The position numbers were made by a program, and so were the translations under genes. The notes below the pieces were generated by a model. It worked only from the letters and a program-made list of their open reading frames with translations, was not told where the DNA came from and searched no databases. This document shows, piece after piece, positions 7,825 to 13,091 of a DNA stretch of 13,091 bases. Position 1 is the first letter of the stretch. Each line of letters starts with the position of its first letter. The DNA is taken from assembly GCA_029858545.1 (NCBI GenBank), contig JAOUFA010000061.1, forward strand, positions 1 to 13,091. Direction: 5' to 3'. The DNA is from Betaproteobacteria bacterium (GTDB lineage: Bacteria; Pseudomonadota; Gammaproteobacteria; Burkholderiales; SG8-39).

Positions 7825-8961
7825 ATGACCTCAGCGACCGACCATTTCATGAACAGTGTGCCCGCGGACAAGACTTCGCTCACCGACGACGAGCGCATCG
7901 AAAAGATCGTTCCGCTGCCGCCGCCCGAACACCTGATTCGTTTCTTCCCGATTCAGGAGACCCCGGCCGAGGCCCTGATTGCCAGCACGCGCCGGCGGGT
8001 GCGCGAGATCATGCATGGCCAGTCGGACCGGATGCTGGTGATCATCGGTCCTTGCTCGATTCACGACCCGGTTGCAGCGATCGCCTATGCCGAGCGGTTG
8101 CTCCCCGAACGCAACCGGCTGGCTGGCGAACTCGAGGTGTTGATGAGGGTGTATTTCGAGAAGCCGCGTACCACCGTGGGCTGGAAGGGCCTGATCAACG
8201 ATCCTTACCTCAACGGCAGCTTTCGCATCAACGAGGGTTTGCGCATTGCGCGCGATCTTCTGGTACGGATCAATCATCTGGGCATGCCGGCGGGTTGCGA
8301 ATTCCTCGACGTGATTTCGCCGCAGTACATCGGCGACCTCGTTTCCTGGGGGGCGATCGGCGCGCGCACCACCGAGAGCCAGGTGCACCGCGAGCTCGCA
8401 TCGGGCCTGTCGGCGGCGGTGGGATTCAAGAACGGCACCGACGGCAACGTCAAGATCGCCGTCGAGGCGATCCTCGCCGCGCGGCAGAAACACCACTTTC
8501 TGTCGGTGCACAAGAGCGGCCAGGTCGCGATCGTCGAAACGCGCGGCAACGACGACTGTCACATCATTCTGCGCGGGGGCAAGAATCCGAATTACGACGC
8601 GGCGAGCGTGCAGGCGGCCTGCGCGGATCTGCGCAAAGCGGGCCTTGCCGAGCGCCTGATGATCGACTTCTCGCACGCCAATAGCCGCAAGGATTTTCGA
8701 CGTCAGGCCGAGGTCGCTGCCGCGGTAGCCGGGCAGATTGCCGCGGGCGATGTGCGTATCATCGGGGCGATGATCGAGTCGAATCTGGTGGACGGGCGCC
8801 AGGATCTCGAGGCCGGGAAGGCGCTCGTGTTCGGACAGAGCGTCACCGATGCCTGCCTGGGCTGGGACGATTCGGTGAAATTGCTCGATCAGCTCGCCGA
8901 GGGGGTGCGCCAGCGGCGTCGCGCGATCGGTCGTCAGACCCGCGGCGGTGGCGGGGAATAG
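7825..8961 (+). CDS. aroG: 3-deoxy-7-phosphoheptulonate (DAHP) synthase, class I
   Basis: It condenses phosphoenolpyruvate and erythrose 4-phosphate to DAHP, the committed first step of the shikimate pathway. From ATG 7825 it has 378 residues, slightly longer than E. coli AroG (350). Seen: GPCSIHDP (75-82) with metal ligand Cys77, KPRTTVGWKG (113-122), GCEFLDVISPQY, SWGAIGARTTESQ, GFKNGTDGN, DFSHANS (His284), MIESN (Glu318) and TDACLGW (Asp342), giving the complete metal site. Residues equivalent to the E. coli AroG allosteric pocket (Pro166, Leu191, Leu195, Ser196, Phe225, Ser227, Val237) are kept, suggesting Phe or Tyr feedback rather than Trp; this mapping is from memory. Start choice: ATG 7825 has GAGA at 7816-7819; ATGs at 7804 and 7849 are alternatives. 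Transcription is controlled by the upstream attenuator. Confidence 0.95.
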   Translation: MTSATDHFMNSVPADKTSLTDDERIEKIVPLPPPEHLIRFFPIQETPAEALIASTRRRVREIMHGQSDRMLVIIGPCSIHDPVAAIAYAERLLPERNRLAGELEVLMRVYFEKPRTTVGWKGLINDPYLNGSFRINEGLRIARDLLVRINHLGMPAGCEFLDVISPQYIGDLVSWGAIGARTTESQVHRELASGLSAAVGFKNGTDGNVKIAVEAILAARQKHHFLSVHKSGQVAIVETRGNDDCHIILRGGKNPNYDAASVQAACADLRKAGLAERLMIDFSHANSRKDFRRQAEVAAAVAGQIAAGDVRIIGAMIESNLVDGRQDLEAGKALVFGQSVTDACLGWDDSVKLLDQLAEGVRQRRRAIGRQTRGGGGE

Positions 8962-8990
8962 ATTCGGGCCGCGTCCGTGCCAGTCGAAAT

Positions 8991-9020
8991 TTGTATCGAC
9001 GCAGCGCGATTGGGCATAAT
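8991..9020 (+). promoter_or_regulatory. Candidate promoter of the cNMP-binding/radical SAM operon
   Basis: TTGTAT (8991-8996) and CATAAT (9015-9020) with an 18-base spacer. The -10 matches five of six positions. It lies in the gap after aroG, about 30 bases before the next start codon. Confidence 0.4.
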
Positions 9021-9050
9021 GGCCGAACCTACTTCGTGGCAGGTCTCTCC

Positions 9051-9551
9051 ATGCACGAGCGTCCGTTGGCTCAGCTCGAACACCTCGGCGACGCGGTTCG
9101 TTACGCTGATCGGTTGCTCGATTTCGCGCCGAGCTGCCAGCTGCTCGAGAATCTGTCCGGGACCGAAGTGCGACTGCTCGCCCGCTATCTGGAGATATAT
9201 CGCGCGCAATCGGGCACCGAAGTTGTCCGCCAGGAAGCGCCCGACGATTTTCTGCTGCTTGTCGTCGAGGGTGAAGCGATACTGCGCGACGACGGCCGCG
9301 AGAGCGCGTTGGCGTCTGTCGGACCGGGCGCGGTGCTCGGCGAGATGTCGTTGATCGACGGCGCGCCGCGCCGCGCAAGCTGTATCGCGCAGCAGCCGTT
9401 GCTCGTCGCGGTGCTGGAGCGCGAGTCGCTGGCACGCATGATTGTCGAGCACCCGGGGCTCGGTGCGAAATTGATGATGCATCTGGTGATCATATTGGCG
9501 CGCCGCGTGCGCGGGATCGGCGAGCATGCCGGTCTCATCGGCATGCTCTAG
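9051..9551 (+). CDS. Stand-alone cyclic-nucleotide-binding-domain protein
   Basis: A 166-residue protein from ATG 9051, with AGGT (9041-9044) as ribosome binding site; the frame is open further upstream but without a better start. The body is a single CRP/PKA-type beta-barrel: VVRQEAPDDFLLLVVEGEAIL (58-78 in part), SVGPGAVLGEMSL (89-101) and the phosphate-binding cassette-like GEMSLIDGAPRRAS (97-110) with Glu98 and Arg107/108. The last helices (LGAKLMMHLVIILARRVRG) resemble the CRP C-helix, but there is no room for a helix-turn-helix domain, so it is probably not a DNA-binding regulator by itself. Whether it binds cAMP, another nucleotide or nothing is unknown. It is the first gene of the cluster; the next starts 19 bases after its stop. 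Confidence 0.8.
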   Translation: MHERPLAQLEHLGDAVRYADRLLDFAPSCQLLENLSGTEVRLLARYLEIYRAQSGTEVVRQEAPDDFLLLVVEGEAILRDDGRESALASVGPGAVLGEMSLIDGAPRRASCIAQQPLLVAVLERESLARMIVEHPGLGAKLMMHLVIILARRVRGIGEHAGLIGML

Positions 9552-9570
9552 ATCGCCACCGAGGCTGACG

Positions 9571-10545
9571 ATGCACGCGACGCTCCCGCTGATGAAGCGC
9601 TACGGATTTCCGCCGATCGCGCGCGGCAAGCTGCAGGCGTTGCAGGTCAACCTCGGTTACCGCTGCAACCAGAGCTGCCTGCACTGTCACGTCAATGCCG
9701 GGCCGGGACGTACTGAAATGATGTCGCGCGAGACCGTCGCCGATGTGCTCTCTTTTGTCGCGATCGCGGGCCTGCGCCAGATCGACCTCACCGGAGGCGC
9801 CCCCGAGCTGCATCCGCAGTTCCGTGAACTGGTGTCGGGCAGTCGCGAGCTGGGCGTACACGTGATAGACCGCTGTAACCTGACCGTGATCGAGGAACCC
9901 GGCCAGGAGGATCTTCCCGAGTTTCTCGCCGCGCAGCGCGTCGAAGTGGTCGCTTCGCTGCCGTGCTATCTCGAAGACAACGTCGACCGTCAGCGCGGCA
10001 AGGGTGTGTTCGAGAAGAGCCTGCGCGCACTGCGCCGGCTGAACGCGCTGGGCTATGGCCGGACCGGAAGCGGGCTCGACCTGAGCCTGGTCTACAACCC
10101 GCAGGGTGCCGTGCTGCCGCCGCCGCAGCGCGCGCTCGAAGGCGATTACCGCCGCCTGCTCGGCGAGCGGCACGGCGTGGTATTCAATCGCCTGCTGACC
10201 CTCGCCAACATGCCGATCCAACGCTTTGGCTCGACCCTCGTTTCGCGCGGCGAGTTCAACGACTACATGGCATTGCTGCGCGACGCGCATCGTGACGAGA
10301 ATCTTGGCGCGGTGATGTGCCGTACGATGATCTCGGTCGATTGGCGAGGTCGGGTCTACGACTGTGACTTCAATCAGATGCTGGACCTGCCGCTGGTCAT
10401 CGGTGGACACCTGCGCGCGCGGCTCACCGACCTCATCGCGCGAGACCTGGAGGGCCATCCGATCGCGGTACGCGACCATTGCTATGGCTGCACCGCGGGG
10501 CAGGGGTCTTCCTGCGGAGGGGCGCTGGCGGGTGCGGCGGGGTGA
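9571..10545 (+). CDS. arsS: ArsS-type radical SAM/Cys-rich protein
   Basis: A 324-residue radical SAM protein. The [4Fe-4S] motif CNQSCLHC (Cys32, Cys36, Cys39) is followed by LTGGAPEL (73-80), the SAM-binding GGxPE-type motif. The C-terminal half is Cys-rich: MCRTMISVDWRGRVYDCDFNQ (Cys250, Cys265), then CYGCTAGQGSSCGG (Cys304, Cys307, Cys315), which resembles the DUF3641 tail of the family. Family members named ArsS act in arsenosugar biosynthesis, downstream of arsenite methyltransferase; no such methyltransferase is in the window, so the arsenic link here is by family only. Some relatives are described as selenoproteins, but all tail positions here are ordinary Cys codons. Start: ATG 9571 with GAGG (9561-9564) six bases upstream; the frame extends upstream but overlaps the previous gene. 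It overlaps the next gene by four bases. Confidence 0.85.
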   Translation: MHATLPLMKRYGFPPIARGKLQALQVNLGYRCNQSCLHCHVNAGPGRTEMMSRETVADVLSFVAIAGLRQIDLTGGAPELHPQFRELVSGSRELGVHVIDRCNLTVIEEPGQEDLPEFLAAQRVEVVASLPCYLEDNVDRQRGKGVFEKSLRALRRLNALGYGRTGSGLDLSLVYNPQGAVLPPPQRALEGDYRRLLGERHGVVFNRLLTLANMPIQRFGSTLVSRGEFNDYMALLRDAHRDENLGAVMCRTMISVDWRGRVYDCDFNQMLDLPLVIGGHLRARLTDLIARDLEGHPIAVRDHCYGCTAGQGSSCGGALAGAAG

Positions 10546-11528
10546 AGCCGTTCTCTGAGCCGGCGGCGGTGGGTCAGTGGTCTGCGGAGGCTATCGGCGG
10601 TGCGGCACGGCCGGGCAGGAGCTGTCCGATCGACTATTTCTACGGTGCGGCCTCGCTTGCGCGTCCGGCGACGCTCGAGGTCGAATCCCTGTGGGTCGCG
10701 GGTGGATTGTACGGCAACCGCTACGCGCTCGAGCGCCTGCTGGAACTCTATGCCGCCGAGCCGGGCGTCAAGGCGCTGGTCTTCAACGGCGATTTCCACT
10801 GGTTCGATGCGGATCCTGCCGAGTTCGGCTACATCAACCGGACCGTGCTCGAGCACGGTGCGACGCGTGGCAATGTCGAGACCGAACTCGCGCAGCCGGG
10901 CGCGCAGGCGGGTTGCGGCTGCGGCTATCCGGAGTGGGTCGGCGACGCGGAGGTGGCGCGCTCGAATCGCATCCTGGAGCGGCTGCGCGCGGCGTCGCAA
11001 ACCATGTCCGGCGAACTCGCGCTGCTGCGTGAACTGCCGATGACCCTCGTCGCCGAGGTCGCCGGAGTTCGCGTCGCGGTGGTGCACGGCGATGCCGACT
11101 CGCTCGCGGGGTGGGGGTTTTCGCAGGAGCGACTCGCCACGACCGAGGGCCTTCGCGCGGCGCGGCGCGCAGTGCGGGTCGCGCAGGTGCGCGTGCTCGC
11201 ATCGAGCCACAGCTGTCTTCCGGTGCTCCAGCGCGTCGATCGGGACGCGTTGATCGCCAACAACGGCGCGGCGGGGATGCCGAACTTTCGCGCCGGTAAC
11301 TGCGGACTCGCGACGCGCATCGCGTCCTCGCCTCGCGCGGGCGCGCTGTACGGAGCGCGCGCGGGAGGCTTGTTCGTCGACGCGGTGTCGCTCGACTACG
11401 ATCAGACGGCCTGGCGCGAGCGCTTCCTCGAGCTTTGGCCCGAGGGTTCGGACGCGCACCGGTCTTACTACGCGCGCATCACGCAGGGACCGGCGTACGA
11501 CCGCGATCGGGCCTGCCGCACCGTATGA
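10542..11528 (+). CDS. Metallophosphoesterase-like protein with altered metal site
   Basis: A 328-residue protein starting at GTG 10542, which overlaps the arsS stop as GTGA, so translation is probably coupled. The order of calcineurin-like phosphoesterase motifs can be followed. Motif I appears as GLYGN (55-59) instead of DxHGN; motif II as NGDFHWFD (82-89); motif III as GNVE (110-113); then VVHGD (180-184), SSHSC (221-225) instead of GHTH, and NNGAAGMPN (240-248) where many relatives have NPGS. Both motif I ligands and the last His of GHTH are replaced (Gly55, Tyr57, Cys225), while Asp84, Asn111, His182 and His223 remain. A CGCG segment (125-128) adds two more cysteines. It may be a one-metal enzyme, a non-hydrolytic relative, or use another ligand set. 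The role is unknown; the fixed contact with the radical SAM gene suggests a shared pathway. Confidence 0.75.
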   Translation: MKPFSEPAAVGQWSAEAIGGAARPGRSCPIDYFYGAASLARPATLEVESLWVAGGLYGNRYALERLLELYAAEPGVKALVFNGDFHWFDADPAEFGYINRTVLEHGATRGNVETELAQPGAQAGCGCGYPEWVGDAEVARSNRILERLRAASQTMSGELALLRELPMTLVAEVAGVRVAVVHGDADSLAGWGFSQERLATTEGLRAARRAVRVAQVRVLASSHSCLPVLQRVDRDALIANNGAAGMPNFRAGNCGLATRIASSPRAGALYGARAGGLFVDAVSLDYDQTAWRERFLELWPEGSDAHRSYYARITQGPAYDRDRACRTV

Positions 11529-13091
11529 CGGGCTTGCGCGTCGCGGCGATCGTCGTGCTGCTGCTCGTGCTGCTCGGCGCGGTGGCGCTGCTCGCAGCGA
11601 GGGCGGCGCAGTTCCTGCGCGCGCGGCGCGCATATTCACGCTGGCGGCGGCCGGCAAGATTCGAGCGCAACCTGGTGGTGATCGGCGCGGGTGCGGCGGG
11701 ACTGGTGGCGGCGTACATCGCCGCCGCAGTGCGTGCCAAGGTCACCCTCGTCGAGCGCCACCGAATGGGCGGCGACTGCCTCAATACCGGCTGCGTGCCG
11801 TCCAAGGCGCTCATCCGGTCTGCGCGCCTGCTGGCGCAGATCCGGCGCGCGCACGAATATGGGCTGAGGACTGCGCACGCCGAGGCCGATTTCGCCCTGA
11901 TCATGGAGCGCGTGCGCGGCGTGGTGCGCGCCGTCGAACCGCACGACTCGGTGGAGCGCTATACGGCGCTCGGCGTCGAGTGCCTGGCCGGCGAGGCGCG
12001 TATCGTCTCGCCCTGGGAGGTCGAGGTGAAGGATTCCGCCGGGGCAACGCGGCGGCTCACCACGCGTTCAATCGTGATCGCGGCGGGTGCGCGGCCTTAT
12101 GTGCCGCCGATTCCCGGCATCGACTCGGTCGATTGCCTCACCTCCGACACCATCTGGACCCTGCGGAGCCTGCCTGCCCGGTTGCTGGTGCTTGGCGGCG
12201 GGCCGATCGGCTGCGAGCTGGCGCAGGCGTTTGCCCGGCTGGGCGCGCGGGTGACGCTGGTGGAAATGCTGCCGCGCATCCTCGCGCGCGAGGATGCGGA
12301 GGTTTCGGCGCAATTGTCGGAGCGCTTCGTCGCGGAAGGCATTGATGTGCGCTGCAGCCACAAGGCGCTGCGCTTCGGCACCGACCGCGGCGGCCGGCAT
12401 CTCGTCGCGGAACACGCGGGGAGCGAAGCGCGTATCGAGTTCGACACGCTGCTTTGCGCGGTGGGGCGCGTCGCACGCACCGAGGGCTACGGGCTGGAAG
12501 AACTCGGCATCTCCGTATCGGTGTCGGGTGCGCGCACGATCGTCACCGACGACCATCTGCGCACCGTATATCCCAACATCTACGCCTGCGGAGACGTCGC
12601 CGGACCCTATCAGTTCACGCACACCGCGGCGCACCAGGCCTGGTATGCCGCGGTCAATGCGCTCTTCGGCGCGGTGAGGAAATTTCGCGTCGATTACTCG
12701 GCGATTCCCCGCGCGGTGTTCACCGATCCGGAGGTGGCGCGCGTCGGACTCAACGAGACCGAGGCGAAGGAGCGGGGCGTTGCCTACGAGCTTTCGGTCT
12801 ACCGGCTGGAAGAGCTCGATCGCGCGATCGCCGACGGCGAGGCGCGCGGCATGGTCAAGGTATTGAGCGTTCCGGGCAGCCGCGGCGGGAGGATCCTCGG
12901 CGCGACAATCGTCGGCGAACACGCGTCCGAGTCGATCGGCGAATTCGTCTCCGCGATGCGCCATGGCATCCGCCTGGAGCGGATGCTCGGCACGATCCAT
13001 GTCTATCCCACCTATGGCGAGGCAAACAAGTACGCCGCCGGCGTATGGAAGAAGGCGCACGCTCCGGCCCGCGTGCTGCGCTGGCTCGATC
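11525..13091 (+). CDS. Membrane-anchored mercuric-reductase/dihydrolipoamide-dehydrogenase-like flavoprotein (3' truncated by window edge)
   Basis: The frame starts at ATG 11525, overlapping the previous stop as ATGA, and is open to the right edge (522 residues visible). Residues 5-25 form a hydrophobic helix (AAIVVLLLVLLGAVALLA) followed by an Arg-rich linker, so the flavoprotein is likely tethered to the inner membrane with its body in the cytoplasm. Then come the FAD dinucleotide motif GAGAAG (54-59), the redox disulfide GGDCLNTGCVPSK (Cys85, Cys90), a second nucleotide motif LVLGGGPIGCELAQ, the ACGDVAG FAD motif, and a dimerisation domain ending HVYPTYGEANKY. Tyr494 stands where lipoamide dehydrogenase and glutathione reductase have the catalytic His of HPT; Glu499 is kept. 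Substrate is unknown; mercuric ion, a disulfide or a quinone are all possible. No N-terminal heavy-metal-associated domain is present. Confidence 0.88.
   Translation, partial: MTGLRVAAIVVLLLVLLGAVALLAARAAQFLRARRAYSRWRRPARFERNLVVIGAGAAGLVAAYIAAAVRAKVTLVERHRMGGDCLNTGCVPSKALIRSARLLAQIRRAHEYGLRTAHAEADFALIMERVRGVVRAVEPHDSVERYTALGVECLAGEARIVSPWEVEVKDSAGATRRLTTRSIVIAAGARPYVPPIPGIDSVDCLTSDTIWTLRSLPARLLVLGGGPIGCELAQAFARLGARVTLVEMLPRILAREDAEVSAQLSERFVAEGIDVRCSHKALRFGTDRGGRHLVAEHAGSEARIEFDTLLCAVGRVARTEGYGLEELGISVSVSGARTIVTDDHLRTVYPNIYACGDVAGPYQFTHTAAHQAWYAAVNALFGAVRKFRVDYSAIPRAVFTDPEVARVGLNETEAKERGVAYELSVYRLEELDRAIADGEARGMVKVLSVPGSRGGRILGATIVGEHASESIGEFVSAMRHGIRLERMLGTIHVYPTYGEANKYAAGVWKKAHAPARVLRWLD

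Noticed and set aside
7831..9435. A 534-codon minus-strand open frame across aroG and the cNMP-fold gene
   Set aside because: It is antisense to two well-supported genes and reads as compositionally biased sequence without motifs.
10543..10545. The arsS TGA as a possible selenocysteine codon with read-through into the next gene
   Set aside because: The conserved Cys-rich tail is already complete before it, and the TGA overlaps a GTG start in the usual translational-coupling arrangement.
10482..11657. A 391-codon minus-strand open frame opposite the phosphoesterase-like gene
   Set aside because: Shadow of the plus-strand gene; Arg/Ala-rich with no domain, while the plus strand shows ordered motifs.

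Overview
The window is a compact, GC-rich bacterial chromosome segment. The content and order (recA-recX-alaS, a class I DAHP synthase, proteobacterial-type SOS box and promoters) fit a betaproteobacterium or a close relative. This assignment is an inference from gene order and protein similarity remembered by family, not from a search. Almost every base is coding; no gap without a gene exceeds 300 bases. I see no tRNA, rRNA, insertion sequence or CRISPR array.

Left part (1-2579): the C-terminal part of an AmmeMemoRadiSam radical SAM enzyme enters from the left edge and faces a two-gene minus-strand unit: a 3-hydroxyisobutyrate dehydrogenase-family oxidoreductase, then an exported dienelactone-hydrolase-like protein that has lost its expected catalytic histidine. 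Middle (2580-7576): a promoter with an overlapping LexA-type SOS box drives recA, followed by recX (GTG start), alaS, and a small four-helix membrane protein.

The most striking locus is 7577-8961. A 22-codon leader peptide with eight aromatic residues packed into twelve positions precedes a DAHP synthase (first step of aromatic amino acid biosynthesis). Three mutually exclusive RNA pairings can be traced by eye: a protector, an antiterminator and a U-tailed terminator. This is the full architecture of a ribosome-mediated transcription attenuator, applied to the entry enzyme of the shikimate pathway and apparently reading Phe, Trp and Tyr supply together.

Right part (9051-13091): four closely spaced or overlapping plus-strand genes encode a stand-alone cyclic-nucleotide-binding-fold protein, an ArsS-type radical SAM/Cys-rich protein, a metallophosphoesterase-like protein with one whole metal site apparently erased, and a membrane-anchored mercuric-reductase-like flavoprotein that runs off the right edge. 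Translational overlaps (GTGA, ATGA) tie the last three together. The joint function is not established; a metalloid-related (arsenic or similar) role is a guess from the ArsS and MerA-like members.
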